A stretch of DNA of 64,000 nt from the NCBI RefSeq assembly GCF_020443705.1, contig NZ_JAIZZK010000008.1:1-64000 (forward strand). Reading direction: 5' to 3'. Below are positions 25,320-33,875 of the stretch, one piece after another; positions within the stretch are counted from its first letter, which is position 1, and each line of letters starts with the position of its first letter. Under the pieces are notes generated by a model. The model was not told the DNA's origin and made no database searches. It saw nothing but the letters and a program-made list of their open reading frames with translations. The DNA is from Clostridium algoriphilum. GTDB taxonomy: Bacteria; Bacillota; Clostridia; Clostridiales; Clostridiaceae. The translations under genes were made by a program, and so were the position numbers.

Positions 25320-26004
25320 AATTAACCTCAAATTTATACCCAAGCGACCATACAGTTTTAATATTAAAGTTATATTGATCACCAAGTTTTAACTTTGCCC
25401 TAAGCCTTTTTATATGAGTATCAACAGTTCTTGGATCTCCAAAATACTCAGTTCCCCATATGTTATCAAGCAGATCATCCCTTGAAAGAATCTTATTAGG
25501 TGAATTTGCTAGCATCCATAATACCTCTATCTCTTTTTTAGTTAGATTAACAGTATTATCGTTTATCTTAACAGAATAATTCCCTATGTCGATTTTGAGA
25601 GAATTGTATTTAATTACGGTTAGCTTTTCGACTTCACTTGTAACAATTCTTCTAAGAACAGCTTTAACTCTTGCAACAACTTCTCCAGGACTAAAAGGTT
25701 TTACTATATAATCATCCGCTCCAGTATCTAAAGCCATTATCTTATCCCCATCATCACTTCTTGCAGTAATCATTATAATAGGTACATTTGATGTTTTTCT
25801 TATCTCAACGCAAACCTCTAAACCATTTTTACGCGGCATCATAATATCTAAAAGAATAAGTGCAGGCATATATTCTATATTCTTAATTAAAGCTTCATTT
25901 CCATCATTGGCTGTTATTACCTCAAAACCTTCCTTGATAAGGTAAGGTTTTAGAATTTTTATAATCTCTTCATTATCATCTGCAACTAGTATCTTCTTTC
26001 CCAT
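25312..26004 (-). CDS. OmpR-family response regulator
   Basis: The receiver domain (residues 1-120) has acidic pocket ADDNEE, phospho-acceptor Asp in LILLDIMMPRKNG, and the lysine in DYIVKPFSPGE. The winged-helix output domain occupies about 130-230 (LTKKEIEVLWMLANSPNKILSR, TVDTHIKRLRAKL). The ATG at 26004 follows GGAGGGG by about six bases. The in-frame start at 26025 precedes that site. It is translationally coupled to the kinase. Confidence 0.93.
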   Translation of the reverse strand: MGKKILVADDNEEIIKILKPYLIKEGFEVITANDGNEALIKNIEYMPALILLDIMMPRKNGLEVCVEIRKTSNVPIIMITARSDDGDKIMALDTGADDYIVKPFSPGEVVARVKAVLRRIVTSEVEKLTVIKYNSLKIDIGNYSVKINDNTVNLTKKEIEVLWMLANSPNKILSRDDLLDNIWGTEYFGDPRTVDTHIKRLRAKLKLGDQYNFNIKTVWSLGYKFEVNYD

Positions 26005-26187
26005 AGAATCCCCTCCAGTAAACATTTCTTAAATTATACCATTTTTCAAGCATTGAATTGTGTACTAATTGTGGCAAAAATATAAAGTTTATTTTGTAAA
26101 AATGACACAAAAATAACACTTTCTAATACTTTAATTTAGTTATTATATAATCATACCAAATAAAAATCAATTGGAGGATGAATAAAT

Positions 26188-26691
26188 ATGAAAAGCAAAA
26201 AAATAGCAATTGCATTAACTTTAACTTTAATATTAGGAGTTACCGGATCAGTACTCGCCGCAGAAACTTCTGCTAATACTAAAGCAAACACAACAACTCA
26301 CCAATCTTTGGGAATGGCTAGAGCCACAGGACTTAGAGGATATGACTTCGTAACCTCTGTGCTTAAAAATAAGCTAGGTTTAACAGACAAACAGATAACC
26401 GATGGGCTTAATTCTGGGAAAACAGTATATACGCTTGCTAAAGAAAAAGGAATGACACAAGAAACATTTCAAGCTGCTCTACTCGCAGAAAAATCTAAAG
26501 CGGTAGATACCGCTATAACAAAGGGTACTATAACAAAAGAGGACGGAGCTACTTTAAAGACTAATATAAAAACTAACCAATCCTCTTGCACAGGTAATTT
26601 CGGCGAAGGAAATAACAAATCTAATGGGACAGGTGATGCCCATGGAAATGGTGGTGGAATGATGGGCAGTAGGAGAGGCATTACTAAATAA
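26188..26691 (+). CDS. Secreted small protein with helical repeat
   Basis: A Sec signal peptide (MKSKKIAIALTLTLILGVTGSVLA, cleavage after residue 24) leads a 140-residue mature part. This contains LKNKLGLTDKQITDGLNSGKTVYTLAKEKGMTQE and AITKGTITKEDGATLKTNI, repeat motifs common in uncharacterised secreted clostridial proteins, then a Gly/Asn-rich tail. A related motif (GTITKEQ) occurs in the secreted protein at 46031. It is divergent from the two-component system and its promoter has a TATAAT -10 but poor -35, as in activator-dependent promoters. Function unknown. Confidence 0.8.
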   Translation: MKSKKIAIALTLTLILGVTGSVLAAETSANTKANTTTHQSLGMARATGLRGYDFVTSVLKNKLGLTDKQITDGLNSGKTVYTLAKEKGMTQETFQAALLAEKSKAVDTAITKGTITKEDGATLKTNIKTNQSSCTGNFGEGNNKSNGTGDAHGNGGGMMGSRRGITK

Positions 26692-26723
26692 AAGCACAAA
26701 TAATATGATATAATTTAAATATA

Positions 26724-26757
26724 AAACATGCTAACTTTATTGTTAGCATGTTTTTTT
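26724..26757 (+). terminator. Rho-independent terminator
   Basis: AAACATGCTAAC pairs with GTTAGCATGTTT, followed by T7. It ends the secreted protein gene. Confidence 0.92.
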
Positions 26758-26776
26758 ATAGAGAGGAGTGAATATA

Positions 26777-26842
26777 TTGAAAAAATATAAAGTAATATTT
26801 CATATCACTTCTATGTTGTTGAATTCATACATTATGATATAG
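26777..26842 (+). CDS. Possible 21-residue peptide
   Basis: A TTG start eight bases behind GAGGAG opens a 21-codon frame (MKKYKVIFHITSMLLNSYI, then MI) ending in TAG. It could be a leader or membrane peptide upstream of the HD-GYP gene. There is no homology that I recognise and such frames arise by chance, so confidence is low. Confidence 0.25.
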   Translation: MKKYKVIFHITSMLLNSYIMI

Positions 26843-26885
26843 TAATAAATAGTACTTTTATATATTGTAAAATTTGGAGGTAATT

Positions 26886-27674
26886 ATGAATAATGATTTT
26901 TTCAAAATATTGGGCATCTTCATTATCTCACTAAATATAATAATATTTTTGATATTTACCTATTATCTGCTTTATGTATTACAAAGCAATATGTTATTGC
27001 CCTTAGTCACCCAAATATTCTTTATTTCAAACATATTTTTTTCAATAGGTGTTTACTTTAAAATGAACAAAACCTATAACAATATAGAAATAAAACTTGA
27101 AAATGCATATTTATCTGGTTTTGAAGCAATGGCAGCCTTAGTAGATGCTAAAGATTTCTATACAGGAGAACATTCAAAAAATGTTTCAAAATATGTGTCT
27201 ATTATTTGTAATAATTTAAGTTGTAGTAAAAACAAAGAAGATAGCAAAAATAAAGTTAAAATTGCAGCTACTTTTCATGATCTCGGAAAAATTGGTGTTC
27301 CTGACAACATTCTAAAAAATCCTGGCAAATTATCTAATTCAGATTATGAGATAATGAAGACACATCCAATTATAGGTGCAAATGTTATAGATAAAATAGA
27401 AGGATTTTCAGAAATCAGCACTATAATTCGGCATCATCATGAAAGGTGGGACGGGGCTGGTTATCCTGATGGGTTAAAAGGAAATGAAATACCTTTTGGA
27501 TCTCAAATAATTTCTATAGCTGATACCTTTGATGCTATTACGTCAGATAGAGTGTATAGAAAAGGACGAAGCGAAGATATTGCAATAAAAATATTAACGA
27601 ATGAGAAGGGAAAACAATTCAATCCTGAATTAGTAGATATTTTTATTAAAAGTATTAGTATTCCTAGATATTAA
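26886..27674 (+). CDS. Membrane HD-GYP domain phosphodiesterase
   Basis: Two N-terminal membrane helices (residues about 8-60) are followed by a complete HD-GYP domain: MAALVDAKDFYTGEHSKNVSKY, FHDLGKIGVPDNILKNPGKL, HHHERWDGAGYPDGLKGNEIP, and DTFDAITSDRVYRKG. Such enzymes hydrolyse c-di-GMP, and a few act on cGAMP. All metal ligands and the GYP motif are present. The ATG at 26886 is four bases after GGAGGT's end; the in-frame upstream start has no site. It forms a possible counterpart to the GGDEF-like protein at 1942. Confidence 0.9.
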   Translation: MNNDFFKILGIFIISLNIIIFLIFTYYLLYVLQSNMLLPLVTQIFFISNIFFSIGVYFKMNKTYNNIEIKLENAYLSGFEAMAALVDAKDFYTGEHSKNVSKYVSIICNNLSCSKNKEDSKNKVKIAATFHDLGKIGVPDNILKNPGKLSNSDYEIMKTHPIIGANVIDKIEGFSEISTIIRHHHERWDGAGYPDGLKGNEIPFGSQIISIADTFDAITSDRVYRKGRSEDIAIKILTNEKGKQFNPELVDIFIKSISIPRY

Positions 27675-27696
27675 ACATATAAAAAAGAATGAAATT

Positions 27697-27732
27697 AAAC
27701 ATGCTATCTTTACTGATAGCATGTTTTTTATA
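27697..27732 (+). terminator. Rho-independent terminator
   Basis: AAACATGCTATC pairs with GATAGCATGTTT, followed by T6. It is nearly the same hairpin as at 26724. Confidence 0.92.
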
Positions 27733-27790
27733 GTTAAGATTTAATTTAATTTTGCATTGTTGTTCCTTCTAGAGTGGCGAATTAGTTATA

Positions 27791-28078
27791 TTAAACCTTA
27801 GTTTTAAAAAGAAATTCAACTAATTCTCGAGCCCTCTCATCACAAATACTATAATTAATCTCTAGCCCATTTCTTTCGCCTTTAATTAATTTTGCCATTC
27901 TTAATTTCTGCAGATGTTGAGATAAAGTAGACTGGGGGATTTCTAGACAGTCTTGCATGTGGCTTACATTACATGACCCTTCCTCAAGTAATCCTTTAAT
28001 AATACATAACCTTACGGGATGAGCTAATATTTTAAGCAATTCTGCGGTTTCATTATATTCCATATAATTCTTGTTCAT
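27791..28078 (-). CDS. ArsR/SmtB-family regulator, second candidate persulfide sensor
   Basis: This 95-residue paralogue of the regulator at 19124 has the same cysteines Cys25, Cys36 and Cys44 (RLCIIKG, GSCNVSHMQDC) and near-identical recognition helix (IPQSTLSQHLQKLR). It has one additional C-terminal cysteine (ICDERARE). Shared cysteines with the sulfur-operon regulator argue for the same ligand class. A 24-bp dyad precedes it. The flavodoxin gene upstream ends about 145 bp before it and may or may not belong to the same transcript. Confidence 0.88.
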   Translation of the reverse strand: MNKNYMEYNETAELLKILAHPVRLCIIKGLLEEGSCNVSHMQDCLEIPQSTLSQHLQKLRMAKLIKGERNGLEINYSICDERARELVEFLFKTKV

Positions 28079-28121
28079 AACCTGTACCTCTTTCTAAAAA
28101 TAATTTTGTATTCGTATATTG

Positions 28122-28145
28122 TTGTATTAATATATTATGATACAA
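28122..28145 (-). promoter_or_regulatory. Dyad upstream of the second persulfide-type ArsR
   Basis: TTGTATTA and TGATACAA form inverted arms with an 8-base AT centre. Size and position fit an ArsR operator, although the arms differ from the TTGTTATATC arms at the two sulfur promoters. Confidence 0.5.
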
Positions 28146-28224
28146 ATATTAAATAATATCAATATTTTTATACGTTAACAAATTTCGAGGTACTTATCAA
28201 TATTTAAAATTTAATTTATGAATA

Positions 28225-28746
28225 TTATAAATTAACATAATTTATTAATTTATCTATATTTTTCTTTTTCGTAAAATCTACTGGCTTGTCGTAACTAGCA
28301 AGCATACCTCTTTCATCAGGTGTTAATTCCTTTTTCATTTTTAACTTCCATTGTAATAATGTCATAATCACTTTATTAAAAGGATTTAGCCTACTATAAT
28401 TAAAGCCTCCCCTTAAATAAAAGAACTGTATATATTTCTGTTCCTCAGGTGAAAAGTTTTTATCTCTCACTTCACTTAACACCTCTTCTCTAAAGGGTGA
28501 CGCTCCCGTTGCAAAAATAGCAATTTTTTTATCTTTGAGTTTGTCGAGATTTTGTATTATATACTTTATTCCATTTATACCACCAGCATACAACCCAGCG
28601 CCATAAATTATAGTGTCATAGGTCATCAGCATATTTAGATTAACCTTTGAAACATCAAAAATATCTGAAGATAACTCCTCTGCAATCCACTCTGCATATT
28701 TTTTTGAGAAACCTGTTTTTGATTTGTATATTACTACAGTTTTCAT
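28225..28746 (-). CDS. Flavodoxin-like protein
   Basis: The 173-residue protein starts MKTVVIYKSKTGFSKKYAEWIAEEL, a flavodoxin phosphate-binding loop, followed by IIYGAGLYAGGINGIKYI and IFATGASPFREEV. The extended C-terminal helices resemble HemG/flavodoxin-domain proteins of protoporphyrinogen-oxidase type, but no haem genes are near. The ATG at 28746 is eight bases after GAGG; the in-frame GTG at 28755 overlaps it. An electron-transfer role is expected; its partner is unknown. Confidence 0.83.
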   Translation of the reverse strand: MKTVVIYKSKTGFSKKYAEWIAEELSSDIFDVSKVNLNMLMTYDTIIYGAGLYAGGINGIKYIIQNLDKLKDKKIAIFATGASPFREEVLSEVRDKNFSPEEQKYIQFFYLRGGFNYSRLNPFNKVIMTLLQWKLKMKKELTPDERGMLASYDKPVDFTKKKNIDKLINYVNL

Positions 28747-28910
28747 TATTTTCACCTCTTCATATTATTAGACTCTTGAATTCTCACCTACTTTAAACTG
28801 TAATCTGTAAAATAAATTATATGCTTATATTAATAGAAAAATTACTTTAGTGTAACATTTTTAAAAATTAATACATATTTTATATTAGAAAAATAAATGT
28901 AGTCCCAACT

Positions 28911-28947
28911 AAAAAAGTTAACTGTTATTAACTTTTTTACCTATAAT
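28911..28947 (+). promoter_or_regulatory. CDF transporter promoter with inverted repeat
   Basis: AAAAAAGTTAA and TTAACTTTTTT (28911-28938) overlap a possible -35 TTAACT (28918-28923) that is 18 bases from TATAAT (28942-28947). Because it overlaps the promoter it is better read as an operator than as a terminator. Confidence 0.45.
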
Positions 28948-28995
28948 AAAATTTTAACATTATTAATTTAATTAATTTGAAAGGGAAGAATAATA

Positions 28996-29859
28996 TTGAA
29001 TAAGCAAAAAGCAGCTTTATTATCTATATTTTCAAATACTGTTTTAATATTTTTTAAAGTTATAGCTGGTATATCAATGGGCTCAGTTAGTGTTATTTCT
29101 GAAGCAATCCATTCTTCTATAGATCTTTTGGCAAGTATTATTGCCTTTTTCTCCATTAAAATATCCTCCAAAGCCGAGGATAATGATCACCCATTTGGAC
29201 ATGGTAAGTATGAAAACGTATCTGGTTTTGTTGAGGCTTTATTGATTCTACTTGCTGCCGCTCTCATAGTCTATCAATCCATAAAAAGAATGTTTGAAGG
29301 TGGTACTGTTGAGAATGTAAGTGCGGGCATTTTAGTTATGTTAATAGCAGCTGCAATTAACTTTGTTATATCAATGATATTATTAAAAGCGGCAAAAAGA
29401 ACAGACTCTATTGCCCTAGAGGCTGACGCTATGCATCTTCTAACAGATGTATATACATCCATTGGAGTGTTTATTGGGCTTATATTATTAAAGATAACGA
29501 ACATACCAATTATTGATCCAATTACAGCTTTACTTGTTGCTACACTAATAGTTAAAACTTCTATAACTTTAATTAAAAAATCTTTAAATGATTTAGTAGA
29601 TTCTAAGCTTCCGGATGATGATATTTCAAAAATACTAAACGTACTTGACTCGCATTTAGAAATCACTATGTATCATAGCTTAAGAACTAGAAAAAGTGGC
29701 GCCACACGAGAAATTAATGTGAACGTCCATGTTTTCGAAAACGTCTCACTAGTTGATGCCCATAGACTCTCTGATAAAATCGAAGAGGAACTAAACAATG
29801 TTTTCCCTGAAGAGTCCTATGTAATGATTCATCTAGAACCAGAAACCTCTATTAAGTAA
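28996..29859 (+). CDS. Cation diffusion facilitator (CDF) metal exporter
   Basis: The 287-residue CDF protein has six membrane helices and the metal site motif HPFGHGKYENVSGFVEALLI (near 65-84). The second site region is EADAMHLLTDVYTSIGVFIGL, and a cytoplasmic C-terminal domain follows (LRTRKSGATREINVNVHV, VMIHLEPE). Such transporters export Zn, Fe, Mn or Co against protons; selectivity is not predictable here. The start is TTG eight bases after GGGAAG. Confidence 0.92.
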   Translation: MNKQKAALLSIFSNTVLIFFKVIAGISMGSVSVISEAIHSSIDLLASIIAFFSIKISSKAEDNDHPFGHGKYENVSGFVEALLILLAAALIVYQSIKRMFEGGTVENVSAGILVMLIAAAINFVISMILLKAAKRTDSIALEADAMHLLTDVYTSIGVFIGLILLKITNIPIIDPITALLVATLIVKTSITLIKKSLNDLVDSKLPDDDISKILNVLDSHLEITMYHSLRTRKSGATREINVNVHVFENVSLVDAHRLSDKIEEELNNVFPEESYVMIHLEPETSIK

Positions 29860-29860
29860 G

Positions 29861-29895
29861 TTGACTGTAACATACATATAATTGAGTTACAGTCA
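29861..29895 (+). terminator. Inverted repeat behind the CDF gene
   Basis: TTGACTGTAAC pairs with GTTACAGTCAA directly after the stop codon. No T run follows, so it may stabilise the mRNA end rather than terminate. Confidence 0.45.
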
Positions 29896-30003
29896 AAGAT
29901 TACAATAAAGAATGTAACAAAACTATAGCTAAATCATATTATTAAAAGAGAAAATCAATAGAAGTTGCGTAAAGTAAAATAACTATAAACAAAGGAGGAT
30001 ATA

Positions 30004-30255
30004 ATGGATAATGAATTATTTCAGATTCTAAGTCAGATATACTATGAAAAGTTAGAACGTCTTCAGGATGATATTAAAGATATAAAAAATAATCAGGTAA
30101 GGATTGAAAAAAAGTTGAATTTAATGATAGCGAAACTCACAGAATTATTAGAGGTCAAAATTGAAACGAATAGCCAATCAGAAGATTTTAAAAATGTAGA
30201 TGCCATAACACCAATTGATTTAAGCGACATTACAAAATTTAAAACAGCTAAATAA
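30004..30255 (+). CDS. Small coiled-coil hypothetical protein
   Basis: The 83-residue soluble protein has a heptad-like middle segment (YYEKLERLQDDIKDIKNN, RIEKKLNLMIAKLTELLEV) and no membrane helix or cysteine. AAAGGAGG lies five to seven bases before the ATG, and a terminator follows, so it is probably a real single gene. Family and function were not recognised. Confidence 0.6.
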   Translation: MDNELFQILSQIYYEKLERLQDDIKDIKNNQVRIEKKLNLMIAKLTELLEVKIETNSQSEDFKNVDAITPIDLSDITKFKTAK

Positions 30256-30271
30256 TATTATATAACAAAAA

Positions 30272-30312
30272 GAAAAATGAGGACCAAATATTTATTTGAT
30301 CCTCACTTTCTT
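30272..30312. terminator. Bidirectional terminator
   Basis: AAAATGAGGACCAAAT pairs with ATTTGATCCTCACTTT with one G-T pair. A/T runs on both sides serve the coiled-coil gene and the convergent NlpC/P60 gene. Confidence 0.85.
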
Positions 30313-31505
30313 TATCTAACTCTACGTCCATAAGTAAAATCACCATTTAGTGATTGAATTCTAAGTACAGCACCTGTGTGAGGTGCATTTATCATATTAC
30401 CATTTCCAACATATATACCTACATGATGAGCAGGTGTTCCGAAGAATACCAAATCTCCTGGTTGAAGATTAGCTCTAGATACAAGTGTCCCTACATTTTG
30501 TTGAGCTTCTGAAACTCTTGGTAAATTTACCCCAAAATGTGCAAATACATATTGTGTAAAACCTGAGCAGTCAAAGCCTGATGGGCTTGTACCACCCCAC
30601 ACATAAGGAGTGCCAAGAAATTGTGAAGCATATGCTAAAAGTGAACTTGAAGAATTTGTAGCTCCACCTCTTGAAGGAGTTATGCTAGGAGACTCACTTT
30701 TTATATTTCCAAGTGCAACTTGGTTTGCTGCACTAGCTTGGCTTGCGGCTGCATCAGCTTCTGTTGCAGCTACCCTAGCCTGTCTTGCTACATCAGCTTT
30801 TTTTGATTCCACTGCAGCTTGTCTTGCAATAGCTGCTTTTTGGGCTGCTTCTTCAGCTTTTTTTGCTGCAATAGCCTGGTCTGTTACAAGTTGTGCAACA
30901 TATTGTTTTTCTTTAGCTTCTAATTGTGCTACCAATACAGTTTGGTCCGATTTTTGTTTAGTTAAAGCAGATAAATTCTTTTTATTGTCATTTCTTAAAG
31001 ATAGCAATTTTGTATTTTCTTTATCTAGCGCTACCTTTTTTGAATCAATTGCTGCTTTTTTTGTTTGTAAATCATCAATAACCTTTTGATCAAAGGTGAC
31101 TATCTTTTTAATATTTTCTAATCTAGATATAAAATCATCTACACCCTCTGAGCCTAATAAAATATCTAAATAGCTTGATGGCCCGTTCATATACATTACT
31201 CTCATTCTTTTATCAAAAAGTATCTGTTCTTCTTTAATATCATTCTCTGCTTTTGCGATATTTATTTTAGCTTGTTTAATATCTTTTTGTGTTTTAGTTA
31301 TATCATTTTCATTACTATCAATTTTAGACATGATTTTTTCAATTTGATTATCCATCATCTGGACTTTACTTTCTAAATTGCTTTTTTGAGTTTGAACCTG
31401 TTGAATTTTAACCTTATCTGACGCAGTATCTGCGTATACTGTAGTAAACCCAACGCTCATAGTCACACTAATTGCCATTATGGCTAAAATAATTCTTTTA
31501 TTCAA
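30312..31505 (-). CDS. Secreted NlpC/P60 peptidoglycan hydrolase with coiled-coil N-terminus
   Basis: The order is signal peptide (ending VYA), long coiled coil (about residues 30-210), alanine/lysine-rich linker and C-terminal NlpC/P60 domain. The catalytic cysteine is in PSGFDCSGFTQYVF and the histidine in PAHHVGIYVGNG. The layout matches CwlO/PcsB-type DL-endopeptidases that are activated through their coiled coil by FtsEX. The TTG at 31505 is eight bases after GGGGG. The in-frame ATG at 31523 lies upstream of that site. Monocistronic with its own promoter. Confidence 0.92.
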   Translation of the reverse strand: MNKRIILAIMAISVTMSVGFTTVYADTASDKVKIQQVQTQKSNLESKVQMMDNQIEKIMSKIDSNENDITKTQKDIKQAKINIAKAENDIKEEQILFDKRMRVMYMNGPSSYLDILLGSEGVDDFISRLENIKKIVTFDQKVIDDLQTKKAAIDSKKVALDKENTKLLSLRNDNKKNLSALTKQKSDQTVLVAQLEAKEKQYVAQLVTDQAIAAKKAEEAAQKAAIARQAAVESKKADVARQARVAATEADAAASQASAANQVALGNIKSESPSITPSRGGATNSSSSLLAYASQFLGTPYVWGGTSPSGFDCSGFTQYVFAHFGVNLPRVSEAQQNVGTLVSRANLQPGDLVFFGTPAHHVGIYVGNGNMINAPHTGAVLRIQSLNGDFTYGRRVR

Positions 31506-31581
31506 TTTTCTATCCCCCAACATATAATTTATCTTTAAACATATTATTCACAAATGTTTTTGTTTTCTAAACATAAATACT

Positions 31582-31610
31582 ATGATACACAAAAATTGAA
31601 AAAAAGTAAA
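31582..31610 (-). promoter_or_regulatory. Promoter of the NlpC/P60 gene
   Basis: TTTACT (31605-31610), 17 bases and TATCAT (31582-31587) point to the hydrolase gene. The remaining intergenic sequence to 31850 shows no riboswitch-like conserved blocks that I recognise. Confidence 0.55.
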
Positions 31611-31853
31611 GCAAATAACTACAAATGTGGTATATATTCGGTATGTATTTTGTGTATTTAGTTAATTATACTCATTTATATCTAAAATTAAGAGCGCAAC
31701 TCAAAAACAGCCTTATAAAAATATTTGTATGAGAACTAAATATCTTTTACATACGCATTAATCCTCCAAAACTTATATAATTCGTCAATTGAGCTTATTC
31801 CTAAAGAATACTCTATTAAAAATGCAGGAGTTCATCTCCTTATTTAAAACAAA

Positions 31854-31886
31854 TTAAGGGAAGCCATTTTTTTGGCTTCCCTTAAA
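31854..31886. terminator. Terminator behind galE
   Basis: TTAAGGGAAGCC pairs with GGCTTCCCTTAA around a T7-containing loop, with AAAA/TTTT outside. It ends the galE transcript on the minus strand. Confidence 0.8.
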
Positions 31887-31940
31887 ATCTCTACGATCGG
31901 AACATCTTACATGATGAACCTTCATATATAAACATACCTC

Positions 31941-32927
31941 TTATTTTTTATATCCTTGTGGATGACCTTTATGCCAATTCCATGCAGATTCTATAATAGT
32001 TTCTAAAGAAGCATACTTAGGTTCCCATCCAAGAGTTTCCTTCGCCTTATCACTCGATGCTATAAGTACTGCAGGGTCTCCTGCACGTCTAGGAGCCATC
32101 TCAGCCTTTATATCTTTTCCTGTAACTTTTCTAGTTACATCAATTACTTGTTGAACAGAAAAACCTAGTCCATTTCCAAGATTACAAGTTGTGCTATTCT
32201 CACCTCTTCTAAGTCTTTTTACTGCAAGTAAATGAGCAGAAGCAAGATCAGTTACATGAACATAATCTCTAACGCAAGTACCATCCTCTGTCTTGTAATC
32301 ATCTCCAAATATCATAATCTTTTCTCTTTGACCAAGTGCTACTTGAAGTATAATAGGAATCAAATGTGATTCCGGTCTATGATCTTCTCCTATTTTTGAA
32401 CTTATATGTGCTCCTGCTGCATTAAAATATCTTAAAGCAGTGTATTTTATGCCATAAGCGCCATCACACCATTTTAATATTTTCTCAACGCAAAGTTTTG
32501 ACTCTCCATAAGGATTTGTAGGAAAAGTCTTATCATCTTCAAGTATAGGAATATTATCTGGCTCGCCGTAAGTTGCTGCAGTTGATGAGAAAACTATGTA
32601 CTTAACTTTATGATCGCGCATAGCCTTAAGTAAATTTACAGTAGAACCAATGTTGTTTTCAAAATACTTTAAAGGTTCTACAACACTCTCCCCTACTAGT
32701 GAATCTGCTGCAAAATCTATAACTGCATCTATCGTATTCTCAGTAAAAACTTTATTAAGTATAACATCGTCTCTTAAATCTCCGATGTAAAGTTTTCCAC
32801 CTAATAATGAATCACGATGCCCCTTTTGTAAATTATCTAAAATAACAACTTCTTCCCCTTTTTCTAGAAGTTCAGCCACCATATGACTTCCAATGTAACC
32901 TGCTCCACCACATACTAAAATAGCCAT
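31941..32927 (-). CDS. galE: UDP-glucose 4-epimerase
   Basis: GalE interconverts UDP-glucose and UDP-galactose. The Rossmann motif GGAGYIGSH (near 7-15), the catalytic Ser/Tyr region ([12 protein letters not shown], then [14 protein letters not shown] with YxxxK) and [15 protein letters not shown] are complete. Length 328 aa is standard. No other Leloir genes are adjacent, so it more likely supplies UDP-galactose for surface polymers than galactose catabolism. Confidence 0.95.
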   Translation of the reverse strand: MAILVCGGAGYIGSHMVAELLEKGEEVVILDNLQKGHRDSLLGGKLYIGDLRDDVILNKVFTENTIDAVIDFAADSLVGESVVEPLKYFENNIGSTVNLLKAMRDHKVKYIVFSSTAATYGEPDNIPILEDDKTFPTNPYGESKLCVEKILKWCDGAYGIKYTALRYFNAAGAHISSKIGEDHRPESHLIPIILQVALGQREKIMIFGDDYKTEDGTCVRDYVHVTDLASAHLLAVKRLRRGENSTTCNLGNGLGFSVQQVIDVTRKVTGKDIKAEMAPRRAGDPAVLIASSDKAKETLGWEPKYASLETIIESAWNWHKGHPQGYKK

Positions 32928-33107
32928 TAATTAAACACCCCTCTCATACCGTTTTATTACCAAATGTATTCATATCCATTTTAACACAATTTTTGTATTA
33001 CTCACAAGTTTGTTACAACATAAAATAACATATCTTCAATTGACACTATATAAGTGCAAGGCATATAATAAAAGGATTATTCCTTAATAACAATTAGGAG
33101 GTGTATT

Positions 33108-33423
33108 ATGTTCAATGGATTAAATGAAAAAGAACTAACCGAATTTTTGCTAACTGAGACTATAGATGAAATAAACAAACTTATTCAATTCATTCATCCT
33201 GCAGATATTTTAATGGCTATCAGGCAATATGAAGGTAATAGATGAGACTTCTCTTTTAAAAGGAGTTATTTCCCTTAGAGATATAGTAGTTAACAGCTTT
33301 GATGTTAAAATCGCTGATATCATGAATAGAAGTGCTATGAGCATACCGGTTGACATGGATAAAGAAGAAGTTGGACATATATTTGAAAAGTATGGATATT
33401 TAACTATGCCAGTAATTAAAATA
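33108..33423 (+). pseudogene. mgtE magnesium transporter relic
   Basis: An intact start (AGGAGG, then MFNGLNEKELTEFLLTET, IHPADILMAIRQYEG) matches the MgtE N-terminal domain but stops after 45 codons. In another frame the sequence continues with a CBS-like piece (KVIDETSLLKGVISLRDIVV, KIADIMNRSAMSIPVDMDKEEVGHIFEKYGYLTMPVI). The intervening N-domain and first CBS motif are deleted, as is the entire membrane channel. Similarity ends near 33420, at one of two direct TTTTCAATTG repeats. The gene cannot transport magnesium. Confidence 0.8.
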
Positions 33424-33429
33424 ATTTTC

Positions 33430-33689
33430 AATTGTTTTCTGACTCTATTCTTATTAGAACTTTTCAATTGAAAATATATTAGTACAAGACCTGCAATAGC
33501 CAAAACTGCAACATATGTACTATAAACAATACCAATAGTTGTAGTAGTATATAATATATCTACAAAACCATAAACTTCACTACTTATATTATTTATGGTG
33601 AATATTACATTTTCCCCTATGATCTTAAAACTTAAATATAATTCACATTCATAATAATTTACGAATGCCCTTCTATAATAGTATATCAA
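33430..33689 (-). pseudogene. Remnant of a membrane protein reading leftward
   Basis: On the minus strand this stretch encodes one membrane helix (IVYSTYVAVLAIAGLVLIYF) followed by a basic segment. The same frame then runs antisense into the mgtE relic, so the downstream part is meaningless. It is probably a decayed fragment joined to the mgtE relic by rearrangement. Family unknown and possibly chance coding. Confidence 0.25.
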
Positions 33690-33772
33690 ACCTGAATTTT
33701 ATGATCTATCTAAAATAATAAGTCAAATTAAAATATTCAGTAATTGTATAAAATGAATAATTAGTTGAAACT

Positions 33773-33828
33773 ATGTTCAATAGATGATAAACTGAAATAA
33801 AAAATTCATTTTATCATCTATTGAACAT
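33773..33828 (+). terminator. 19-bp perfect stem-loop upstream of the RpiR gene
   Basis: ATGTTCAATAGATGATAAA (33773-33791) pairs exactly with 33810-33828 and is followed by TTTTTATTT. It ends only about 45 bases before the RpiR start codon, so it either terminates remnant transcription from the left or attenuates the RpiR leader. Confidence 0.65.
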
Positions 33829-33875
33829 TTTTATTTCATTTAGTTGGAATTAATATAGAAAGGATTGAGTTAATT

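Noticed and set aside
28911-28938. Terminator between divergent flavodoxin and CDF genes
   Set aside because: No gene ends there; the inverted repeat overlaps a plausible -35/-10 pair and is better seen as an operator.
31506-31850. c-di-AMP (ydaO-type) riboswitch before the NlpC/P60 gene
   Set aside because: This is a common partner of such genes, so I looked for it, but the GC-rich conserved blocks are missing and the promoter lies only about 75 bases before the start.
33210-33689. 159-codon minus-strand ORF as a complete gene
   Set aside because: Its second half is exactly antisense to the recognisable CBS part of the mgtE relic. Only the first part may be a separate fragment.
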